Both the position numbers and the translations under genes were made by a program. A model generated the notes under the pieces. That model worked only from the letters and a program-made list of their open reading frames with translations, made no database searches and was not told the origin of the DNA. 64,000 nt of DNA from Pontederia crassipes (taxonomy: Eukaryota; Streptophyta; Magnoliopsida; Commelinales; Pontederiaceae). Positions 53,936 through 64,000 of this stretch are shown here, in pieces. The number at the start of each line of letters is the position of its first letter. The first letter of the stretch is position 1. The stretch spans positions 26,672,552 to 26,736,551 of the forward strand of contig CM060183.1 of NCBI GenBank assembly GCA_030549335.1, given 5' to 3'.

Positions 53936-56257
53936 TGATGTGAAGAAATTATGTATAGTTTTTATTTACATTCAACATGCATTTATTCCATGTTTTATTA
54001 TATTCTCATGATTGAATACATACTTTATTATTTCTCCACATCCATCTTCTAAATATTGTATTTTTGGGATACTATTACTTGTCTTGATTATTTTCCATGT
54101 AGAAATCTCAACCGGCAAAATATGGGATAACACAGGTGTATTCCCCCAACCTAGACACGATGTAGATTCATCAGCCCAGCCGTTCAAAGCAGCAAACAGC
54201 AAAGAAAACATTCCTTTTCACGTCAACATGGAAGATTCTGTTGCATAAAAGAGATGAAGCTTCCTCTACACATTCATGGGCAAATGTGGACAAAAAGGGC
54301 TACTACATCAGTGGGCAAGTAGCAAACTAAGGAAAAGACAACAAAAAAGGACCACTAGGAGATTCCTTTTGCTAGGACAAATAAACATGTGACGAGCAAG
54401 AGGCAACTATGCAGGACCACAAGAGCATGAAAGACCACAATAAAAATCATGAAGGACCACATCAGAGATTCTTTGTTGCTAGCTGATTCTGGACAGGTGG
54501 CAAACTAAGAGATAGGAGGGACCACATGCATTTCTTTGGCTGGAAAAGCTGAAGAAAGAGATGAGTAAGCGGCTAAAAAATAGTGGACATGTGGCACAAC
54601 CTCTTAAGCTATAAAAGAGCAAGAAGATTGAAAAAGAAGATGTTCTGAATTTTTTGGCTGAGTTGGGATCCATGAGTTAAGGAGGAGGTTGTGGTCATCA
54701 GCCTCTCTCCTTCCTTCATTTTCTTTGTTTTTCTTCTTTTTTCTTTTCTTTCATTTTCCTGATGTGTAGCTGAACAATCAGCTAGTGGCTGGGAGGTGTT
54801 CTATGATGGAGCTTTATGTTTTCTATTCTTATCTATTTCGATATCATGTTGTTTAAAAGATTGTCGAACCCCACTACTGTTTTATTGAAGTTGTCCTCTA
54901 TTTTGTTCTCATGTCTATTTTATATATGCAGTGAGCTTTTTGCACCCCCGACCATAGGGATGTTAAATGCTCTACGCAATCGAACGTAAAGAAATCGAGC
55001 TTTGGTGAAAATGATTCCCTGTACGATTTTCCTATTTTCCACGAAGCTATAAGCTAGGAGGAGTTCTTAAATCATTGTTGCCTTGCACCCCCGACCATAG
55101 GGACATTAAAGGATCTACACAACCGAACGTAGAGAAATCAAGTTTTGGCATGCAATCATTTGACGTTCAGATTTTTGTAGAGTTAGCAATGACATTTCTC
55201 CGTTGTTTGGTTTAAATGTTATTTATTTTCTTATCCGCGGCTTGAGAAAGTTATGTGTATTCCGAGTTTCTGACAATAAACGACCGCATTGAGTTGGAAC
55301 TCGAATCATCCTAAACAGATTCGAAGAGCGCTTGTGTATTCCTTCTTCTTCATTGCTATTTTTTATTCTTTTTTTGTTCTGAAAAGTTCTGTCGGAGAGG
55401 GAATAACTCTAATCCTCATTAGTTATCGGTGATCCGAGTAGGGCGGATGACCTTAATCATATTTTCTGAATTGATCTTTTCTCCCCTCTTAAATCATTTA
55501 AATAGCCTCGATGATGTCTTAGTTCCTTGCATTCTACTTGGGGTTCCACACTCAATGGTGGCAACTAAACACGAGGTATTGAGGCGAGTGCAAACCGATC
55601 GTAGTTGTCTTGTCCTCGGTGTATTACTTTTGAATGATCGGATAGTTAGTTGACACAGAGCCTTAGCTCAAATCCAAGAAGAAAGGTTGATTTATATGTT
55701 CAAGCATCATGCACGAGGGTGATGGTTGTGTTGGACATGTGAATCCCTTCACGTGTGTTAACTGGACTCGTCGCGAGCATGAGAGTGTCACAGATAAGTT
55801 TAATTCTTTATCACGAAGTTACCTTAATACACACGCTAAGAGATAATCTATCATTTTACCCTAAACTGAAACTTAGAAAATATAGATCCTAAGCAAAGAT
55901 GCCTTCCCAGCCTAGTGTTTATCTACACTTACCTTTGTCTACTTTTACATTAAAAACTCATAAAAAATAGTGTAGTCTTATTTGTTGTGATTTTTAGTTT
56001 ATAGCAATTCGCTTTCTTATTTTGAACAACACTTATAGACTTGGCTTTTTCTTATAATAGTTTTAATTAAGTGTGAGCATTTCAACTTTGTCTCCGTGGT
56101 TCGAACCTCAAGCACTAATGCACTATACGCTTACGGATCGCATTTCGATAGTGTAGAAATATTATAAATTTAAAACTTCATTCGACATCTCGTTCTGTGT
56201 TCAAGAGCAACATGCCCCCTTAGCGTGGCATTCTTTATACACATTTTATGCAAGTCA
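53936..56257 (+). repeat. 5' LTR of the Athila/Tat-like element
   Basis: Direct repeat of 60789-63132. Inside, a block with GCACCCCCGACCATAGGGA and the following CTCTACGC-type sequence occurs twice, at about 54942 and 55085, and both LTRs keep this pair. Confidence 0.93.
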
Positions 56258-56284
56258 AATTTTTTGGCGTCATTGTCGGGGACT
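56258..56284 (+). other. Primer-binding site, Asp-tRNA type
   Basis: TGGCGTCATTGTCGGGGA follows the 5' LTR. The Athila/Tat consensus I know is TGGCGCCGTTGCCGGGGA. The three differences are all C-to-T or G-to-A. Confidence 0.8.
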
Positions 56285-57484
56285 AAGTTTTGAATTATCA
56301 CATTTGATTCTATTCTAGTTAAGTCTTGTTTATATATAGCCACTGTTTATATTCCATCATGTTGTGAATATCTTGCTTGCTTGTAGTTTAGCTAATTTTT
56401 TTCCCGCTTAAAGTAGATATTAACTTTCTGCATTTTTCTTTTCTTTACTATTTATAGAAGCATTCACTTAGTTTCTCTAGTTGTCATCTTCAATATCCTA
56501 TTCCTACGTTTCTGATTATCAATTCTCAAAGTCCATATTTTGCACATATTATAAAGTACCTCATGAATTTTTATAGTGCAGAAACATTGTTGAATTGTGA
56601 CTTTATATTTCAAATTTTGAATTTCATGTTATGCATTTATGCTGCAAAGTGTCTACTCTATTTTCATAGTGCAGAAATCATGCTGAACATTATTAAATAC
56701 ACCTTGTTGAACATGCTAGTTATTTTCAAATTTATATTTTCTGATTGCTAAAATTGCTGAACATTTATATTATAAAATTGTTGATTTTTTATTGCTGAAA
56801 TTGCTGACATGCCTTATACACATTGCTGAACTTGACAATTTCTTATTTCCTTAACACTGGTGAATTTAATAGTTTCTTGATCCTTGAGTGTTATGATCAA
56901 ATTTCTGATTTCAAACATTTGATTTCAGTTTTAATGTTTTAATTTTCAGATTTTAGTTTCCTTCACATCTTAAAGCTTGCACTCTAAGTCTCTATTATGT
57001 AGACCATCTCTGAACATGCATATCGATCCTTGAATGTTATTATTAGAATTTTGATTTTTGGTTTCAGATTTAAATTTTCTGCAATCTTGAGCTTTTATTG
57101 TGCATAAACATTGCAGAACAGACCTTGAATGTTTTCATATTTTTTACTTTTAACCTTAGATTTCTGATTTCATATTTCATATTTCATATTCCTAATTTAT
57201 GATTTCAGCAATTATTCTATAAGTCATAAATTCCTATTGTGCAAAAACTTTGTTGAACATTTCTTCTTTTGATCCTTAAATATTTATATCATATTTTAGA
57301 TTTCAAAGTTCAAGTTTCGAATTTAAGACTTCAAACTTCAATATTCAGATTTCTAATTTCATATTTCAAAACTAAGCTTTCTGATTTTTACACTTATCCT
57401 AAAACTGCTCCTAAGTTTTCAATGTGTAGAAATTTCAAACTAGGAATAGTAATGATTAGTATGAATTCAACAACCATTTAAGCA

Positions 57485-58519
57485 CAACTGAGATTGAGGT
57501 GGATTGGAATTCTCAGAGATGGTTACTAGATGAGCAGAACTCTTATCAAGTTACTGAAATGCCAAAATCTAAAAGTTGAGACAACTTAGCTTCTAGAATT
57601 GAAGACAGTGGAAAATGCATTTGCAAAGTTCAAGCTAAAACATTCCACAACTTCCCAAGCCTATTGCAGCCAAGTGCACTCCTGCATTCAACATGAACCA
57701 CATGGGCAATTTCATATGGAAAATCACAATCAATGGAGGAACCAGATTTATAGTTCATATGCTCAAAATTCAAGTCCATGGAGTTATCAAGACTATCTCT
57801 ATTACTCTGGACAGTACTATTATCCTACATATTGCGAGCAAAACCAAATGCCAACAACATCTTTGAAAGTTCTAAAATTAAAGGCTATGATGCATAAGAT
57901 GACAGACCAACAAAAGAAGTAGAATGAAGATGTGGAAAAGTTGTATGCCAAGTTGAAAAGTCTCCACACACAAAGAAGGCTGCTAGAGGTTCAGTTTCAG
58001 CAAACTGCATATCAGAGTCTGTCAACACAATCAAACGAGTTTCTGAATCATAAAGCCCCACATGAAGAGAAATCAAATATGGAGCCGATGATGGAGAAGT
58101 TTATTAGACAACAGAAAGTGCAGAATGCATCATTGATGGAATTGTTTGAGAAGGTTGAAAGTCTAGCGGCTAAAAGAAGAATTTTAGAAGAACAAATATT
58201 TTAGCAATCATTTGACACTCTCTCTGAACCAATTGAAGTTAGGTCTGAGAAGCAAACTCAAGTCATTCCACCTGAAAGTGAAAGACAAATTGAAGAACAT
58301 AAGCTCTCTACTTCTGAACCTTTTGCTGAATTTCAGATTGAAGATGTTGAAAAAATTAAAGTTGATGATGAAGTGATGAGGACTGAAAAGGAAGTTACAG
58401 CTCTACACATAGAAGGCATTCCAAATGAGAAGTGTGCACCTGTATCTACAGTGATCAATAAGGACTTCTCAGCTACCAAGACTAACTCCACTGCTGTCCC
58501 AAAATGTCTAGAGGTTTGA
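57485..58519 (+). pseudogene. Coiled-coil gag-like remnant of the Athila/Tat-like element
   Basis: One frame, broken by two TAG stops (after DQQKK and after EEQIF), encodes a Tyr/Gln-rich stretch followed by two related helical repeats: KLYAKLKSLHTQRRLLEVQF and ELFEKVESLAAKRRILEEQI. An acidic region follows. Position between primer-binding site and pol remnant suggests gag origin, but no gag domain is recognised. Confidence 0.5.
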
Positions 58520-58550
58520 AAACACATTCTACACAACCCAACAAAGGACT

Positions 58551-59006
58551 TTGCAAGATAAGAAATTTCAGCCTATTGAGATGCAAAATAAAGTCTACAT
58601 GGAAGAAATGCAAAAACTAGAATATGAAGAAAGTTGCCTTGTAATTGAAGATAAAGCTCAAGATCCAAAATTTGGAAAGATGACAGTGACCACACTTCTA
58701 AAAAGAAAAATCAAGAAGTGGTTGCTTAAACAAGATGGAGATCCTGGAGAAGCTATGGAAAGATTTCTAAAGGAGTGTAGAATCTTGAAGGAAAAGAGCT
58801 ATGCTGAAACCAAAATTGAACTACTCAACACAAGGCTCAAGTTGTTTTTGAAGACGACGAACTTTGTTTGGCCCAACCTATTTAGGGTGACATATGGACC
58901 AAGGACTTTTGTTTTTGACAAAGGAGAGATATCCAAATCTGTTGGACATAAACTGAAAACCCATCGAGCTCAAGACATGAATTTGAAATCACTAAGTCTA
59001 GTCTAG
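58551..59006 (+). pseudogene. Remnant of the integrase C terminus (Athila/Tat-like)
   Basis: An open stretch ends with ELLNTRLKLFLKTTNFVWP and LFRVTYGPRTFVF, similar in order to the L-F-N-S-R-L-K-L-F-P-G-K-L end of Athila/Tat integrases. TTGGGAGGCAACCCAA follows at about 59029, a sequence usual just after pol in these elements. All other pol domains are missing. Confidence 0.55.
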
Positions 59007-59400
59007 GATTATAAACAATGACACTTGTTGGGAGGCAACCCAACCTAATAAGTTTATTTTATTTTTCTCTGTTTTGTAGGAACCAAGAAGCCCCAACAAT
59101 TGCTAGAGAGTTCCACCACCTCTACTAAGTCCACAATTATTGAACCTGCCCTAACCATAGAGATGTCATTGATTTCACACTCTCCTCATTGTCGATTTTA
59201 ATGACTGTTACTTATGAAATCTGACGATGATCAAGTATTTTTTTTGTGCAGGCAAGGAGAGTAGTTCACTGATTCATATTTCAAGGAGTGCTGAAACGAA
59301 AGAACAACTAAAGAAACAGACGTCTACCACTGCGCACTTATCTTTCCCCATCTGAAAATTCAGTCTCTCACATCTTAACCAACATTGAGAATAGTGTTGA

Positions 59401-60788
59401 GCTTAAGTTTGAGGGAGCCCAATTGCATGTTTGAACTTAACTGTCACTATTTTTCATAGAACATACCATTGTGATTTAATTATAATTTTTTTATCTTTTT
59501 GAAATTCTAAGATTTACCATTGTTGCCAAAGTTTTAAAATTAAGTTCTGAAATCTTTTCAATTTTTTTTGAAAATCTATTTATGGTAGCTTTCAAGATCC
59601 CACTTAAACTTTTGCACATAATCAATCACATATTAGGAAACATTATGCATGACATTATTGATCTTTTAGAGCTAATCTATCTTGAGCATTTCTAAAGTAA
59701 AACATAATCATATAAATGACCCTGACTTGAAATCAAAGCATATGACATGTTGGCTGACCCTCCACATAACCCCATTTAGGATCTTGCATTCAACTATTTG
59801 TATGATGCTAAACTATGTAATAAGATAAAATGGTATAGTTTTATGTCATCATTTTTGCACTTCTCTTCTTTTGTATATTGGGAAATATTTTTGCTCTTTA
59901 TTCAATAAAAGTTACAAGTGCCCTACACGAGTATTCTAGGAAGAAAAGTGATGAAGGTTGTGGACAACTTCTCTATCATGAATAATTACTCCCCTGTCAT
60001 CTCACTTGAGAAAGATAAGAGTATGCTATGCATGGCACCACTAGTACCCAAACCAAGTATTCTTAAAAGAAAGGTCAGGAAAATGCTATGTGGAAACTCT
60101 CTTTTTATTTTTAATTTCTCAATATGCAATTGAAGAGAAGATCTTAGCAGTAAGAAAAAATAAAAAGAAGAAGAAAAAAAAGGCAAATGAAAAAGAAAGT
60201 TTGTTTAATAAAGAGCAAGTAAGTGTCCCTACACATGCATATCATCTTTTAGTGTTAATATATGTTATGTGAATGTGTAAGTTCTTGGGTGAGATTATAT
60301 GGATGTTCAGTATGCAGTGTGGTTTCATTTGACACCCATAGACACTTGCTTCAGTGATTACTAAGTCAGGGGTTAAAGGTCCTTAATTAAATGTGTAAAT
60401 GATGTTCAGATAGGTGAAGCGTGAGGGTGAGGGAAATGTAGTGTTATGCATAATGTGGTCATGAAAAATTAAAAAACTTTCGACCTTAAATTTTTAATTT
60501 TGCTTGAGGACAAGCAAAGCTTTAAGTTTGGGAGGAGTTGATGTGAAAATTTTATCTATAATATTCATATATATATTCAACATGCATTTATCTCATATTT
60601 TGATATGTCTTCATGCTCGAACACATGCTTTATTGTTGAAATGTAACATTTGTGACTTCTCCACATCTATCTTATAATTTTTGGGATATAATGTTATGCA
60701 TAATGTGGTCATGAAAATTTAAAAATATTCGACCCTAAGTTCCTAATTTTGCTTGAGGACAAGCAAAGCTTTAAGTTTGGGGGGGAGT
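59401..60788 (+). repeat. Three polypurine-tract-like motifs and a 250-bp tandem duplication before the 3' LTR
   Basis: CTTAAGTTTGAGGGAG at 59402, TTTAAGTTTGGGAGGAG at 60521 and TTTAAGTTTGGGGGGGAG at 60770. The last two lie in a direct duplication of about 250 bp (GTTATGCATAATGTGGTC at 60443 and 60693). The first unit includes a 150-bp fragment of LTR start (60539-60690). Confidence 0.85.
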
Positions 60789-63132
60789 TGATGTGGAGAA
60801 ATTATGTATAATTTTTATTTTATTCACCATGTATTTATTCCATGTTTTACTATATTCTTATGATTGAATACATGTTTTATTATTTCTCCACATCTTTCTT
60901 CTAAATATTATATTTCTAGGATAGTATTACTTATTTTGATTTCTTTTTCATGTAAAAATCTCAATCGGCAAAACATGGGGTAACATGGGTGTACTCACCC
61001 AATCTAGACACTTAGACAAATTTGAAGATAGATGATGCAGAATCACCGGCCCTACTATCTAAAGCAGCAAACAGTAAACAAAACGTTTCTTTCCACGTCA
61101 ACATGGCAGATTTCATGGCAAAAAGAGAGGAAGCTTCCTCTGCAGCTTCATGGGCAGATGTGAACAAGAAGGACCGCTAGAACAATGGACAGGTGACAAG
61201 CTAAGAAAAAGACAACAAAGAAGGACCACTAGGGGATTACTTTCGCTGAGATAAATAGACAGGTGGCGAGCTGGAGGCAACCATACATGACCACAAGAGC
61301 ATGAAGGACCACATCAACAACCATGAAGGACCACAACAAATATTCTTTATTGCTTTCTTATTCTGGACAGGTGGCGAACTAAGAGACAAGAGGGATCACA
61401 GACATTTCCTTGGTTGAAAAACATTTTCTTGGTTGAAAAAGTTGAAGAAAGATATGAGAAAGCAACTAGAAAAGTAATGGACAAGTGGCACAATCCCTTG
61501 AGCTATAAAAGAGCAAAAAGGTTGAAGAAGATGTTCCGAAGTTTTTTGGCTGAGTTGGGATCTAGGAGCTGAGGAGGAGGCTGTGGCCAATAGCCTCTCT
61601 CCTTCCTTTATTTTCATTGTTTTTCTTCTTTTCCTCTTTTTTTCATTTTCCTAATGTGTAGCTGAACAGCCAACTAATGGCTGGGAGGTGTTCTGTGATG
61701 GAACTTTATATTTTCTATTCTTATCTCTATCCATATCATGTTGTTTAAAAGATCATCGATCCCCACTACTATTTTATTTAAGTTGTCCTCTATTTTGTTC
61801 TCATCTCTGTTTTATATATGAATTGAACTTTTTGAATCATCTTCATCTTGCGTCCCCGATCATAGAGATGTTAAAGGCTCTACACGACCGAAAATAGAGA
61901 AGACGAGCTCTGGTGAAGACAATTCCCTACACGGTTTCCTTATTTTCCTTGCAGCTGTAAATTAGGGGGAGTTCTTGATTCATTGTTGCCTTGCACCCCC
62001 GACCATAGGGACATTAAAATCTCTACGCGATCGAACGCAGAGAAATCGAGCTTTGGTATGCAATGGTTCGTAGTTTAGATTTTTGTAATGTTAGCAATAA
62101 CGGTTCTCCGTTGTTTGGTTTACACGTCGTTCATTTTCTGATTCGCGGCCTGAGAAGGTTATATGCATTTTGAGTTTCTAGCAATAAACGATTGCATTGA
62201 GTTGGGGACTCAAATCATCTTAGATGGATTCGAAGAGTGTTCGTGTATTTCTTCTTCGCTATTTTTATTCCTTTCTGATTCTGAAAAGTTCTGATGAGAG
62301 GGAATATCTTTGATCCTCATTAGTTATCGGCTACCCGAGTAGGGCGGATGACAAATGAGTTATTTTTTAAGAACTTTTAGTAAATCTTAATCGATTTTCC
62401 GAATTAATCTTTTCTCCCCTCTTAAATTGTCTAAACAACCTCAATGATGTCTTAGTTCCCTGCATTCTACCCGGGAGGGTTGTCCTTACTCCATTGAGGC
62501 GAGTGCAAGCCGATCGTAGCTATATTGCCGTCAGTGTATTACTTTTAAATGATCAGATACTTAGTTGTCATGGAGCATTAGCTCAAATCCAAGAAGAAAG
62601 GTTGATTTATATGTTCAAGCATCATGCATGAGAGTGATGGTTGTGCTGGATATGTGATTCCTTCGCGTGTGTTAACTGGACTCGCCACGAGCATGAGAGT
62701 ATCACAAAAAAGTTGAGTATTCTTTATCCTCCCCAGCTCTAATGTTTATCTACACTGACATTTGCCTACTTTTACATTAAAAACCCATAACAATTAGTGT
62801 AGTCTTATTTGTTGTGATTTTTTAGTTTATAGCAGTTCACTTTCTTATATTGAACAACACCTATAAACTTGGCTTTTCCTTCAAATAGTTTTAATTAAGT
62901 GTGAACATTTCAACTTTGTCTCTGTGGATCGAACCTCAAGAACTACAATGATGCACCGTACGCTTACGGATCACATTTCGATAGTGTAGAGAAAATTTTA
63001 AATTTTAAAACTTCATTCGACATCTTTTTCTGTGTTCAAGAGCAACACGCCAGAGAGTAAAGGGTAGACCTATGTTTTAGAGGCTCACACCCACTTAAAC
63101 ATGACATTATCTATACACACTTTATGGAGTCA
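60789..63132 (+). repeat. 3' LTR of the Athila/Tat-like element
   Basis: Starts TGATGTGGAGAAATT directly after the polypurine tract and ends GGAGTCA, followed by the TAAAT duplication. Confidence 0.93.
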
Positions 63133-63137
63133 TAAAT

Positions 63138-64000
63138 CTTTCAAGGAATCAATTGGTAATTAATTTCTTATTTTTTTATTTCTACAGCAATCACCACGGT
63201 CCATGGTGTTCCAACACAAGTCGTGTTGTTTCAACACGGCCCGTGTCGTACTAACACAGTCCGCGTTTGCCAACAACACAACCCACGTTTCTTTCAACAT
63301 GATTCATGTTAGCCAGCAATTATCATATCTTCAAAATCTGATAGATTGGGCGGAGATCACTATAACAATAAAATAATATGTTATTAATAACACGATCCGT
63401 GTTATTAATTTTGCCAGATTTCCTCAGCCAAATAATTATACTTGATTAATGTGGCATTGATGCATTTTTTAATATAAAAAGGAGTCTATGTTATCTTACT
63501 TAATGATCCAAGTCAAGAATTCAAAATTCATTGCAAAGGTAGAAATCTAGTCATCTACTCAGTGGAGATTCTTTCAGAGGAGTTTAAATATTTTTTTAAG
63601 AGATTATTTCTTCCTTTTTTATCTTTTAGTCTCTTATTTTATCTCTCTACTTCAATCCTGATAATTTCTCTATGTAATAGAGTTCTAATTCGGATCAATT
63701 TATGTTGGACTTTGTTAGATCATTGAATAAGATTTACTATTATGAGTTTTCTAAATATGTATGCTGACCTTAATGCTTTTTTCTGATTATTCGATTTTAA
63801 CCAATTGATATTATCAAGATTTGTTCTTTGGACCTCTCTAAGTTGATTGATCTTTCGATAATTATTTCATATCACATCTCTATTTACTCGGTTGAGATTT
63901 AGATATTTGGAGATAATTAACTCACTCGGTTGAGGTGTTTTTGAAATAGAATTTTATCGCTAAAGCATCTTATCAAAAGTTAGTTAGAGATTGTCTCGAT
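63138..64000. other. Unassigned right flank
   Basis: 63190-63420 contains repeated CAACACGG/CGTGTT words, including TTAATAACACGATCCGTGTTATTAA, an imperfect palindrome. The remainder is AT-rich without a gene. The style of the CACGG words recalls an LTR fragment, but no ends were found. Confidence 0.35.

Larger units (their letters stand above)
53936..63132 (+). mobile_element. Athila/Tat-like LTR element with little coding capacity (LARD-type), 9.2 kb
   Basis: LTRs of 2322 bp (53936-56257) and 2344 bp (60789-63132), both starting TGATGTG and ending GTCA, with a perfect 5-bp target duplication TAAAT at 53931-53935 and 63133-63137. A primer-binding site of the Asp-tRNA type and a TTTAAGTTTGGGGGG polypurine tract mark the Athila/Tat branch of Gypsy. 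The 4.5-kb internal part lacks protease, reverse transcriptase and RNase H. LTRs differ at many sites, so the insertion is old. Confidence 0.93.

Noticed and set aside
57269..57481. Frame of 70 codons before the gag-like remnant
   Set aside because: Made of degenerate TTTCA/GATTTC repeats in the internal part of the Athila-like element.

Overview
This is nuclear DNA from a flowering plant. Genes are few, split by introns, and embedded in AT-rich DNA full of transposon remains. GC-rich first exons against a very AT-poor-in-GC background fit a monocot, possibly a non-grass one, but this is inference. Only two host gene families are recognisable: an amino-acid permease like Arabidopsis lysine/histidine transporter-like 8 (LHTL8) running off the left edge on the minus strand, and a pair of alpha/beta-hydrolase genes of the plant methylesterase (MES, SABP2-like) family.

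Layout. 1-2.1 kb: three exons of the permease. 2.1-8.8 kb: AT-rich intergenic DNA with MITE-like pieces, a GA microsatellite and tandem Mutator-like terminal sequences. 8.8-14.6 kb: a broken MES copy on the plus strand, with exon 1 and a stub of exon 3 separated by a CACTA element and unassigned DNA. 14.6-17.5 kb: low-complexity and tandem-repeat DNA. 17.5-34.6 kb: a second MES copy on the minus strand. Its three exons join in phase to exactly 260 codons, but intron 1 is about 16 kb and holds a complete though decayed Copia element, a Mutator-like hairpin element, a degenerate chromovirus-type Gypsy element, a small element with a 9-bp target duplication and a truncated CACTA element. 34.6-37.9 kb: intergenic.

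37.9-44.5 kb: a CACTA (En/Spm) element with TNP2-type protein remains and a smaller CACTA-like element nested inside it. 44.5-51.3 kb: a Micron-like hairpin MITE between AT microsatellites and a 1.1-kb solo LTR. 51.3-53.7 kb: a 2.3-kb solo LTR carrying an array of a palindromic 12-mer. 53.9-63.1 kb: a 9.2-kb Athila/Tat-like element with both LTRs and a matching target duplication but almost no coding capacity. 63.1-64 kb: unassigned.

The two MES copies are convergent inverted paralogs that share promoter and exon 1. One keeps its TATA box, catalytic triad and splice phases; the other has lost the nucleophile elbow and most of its 3' half. Most of the remaining window is a stack of transposon insertions that can be resolved because target duplications, and in two cases empty sites, are visible in the window itself. 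I found no CRISPR array, no RNA gene and no convincing undescribed biological system.
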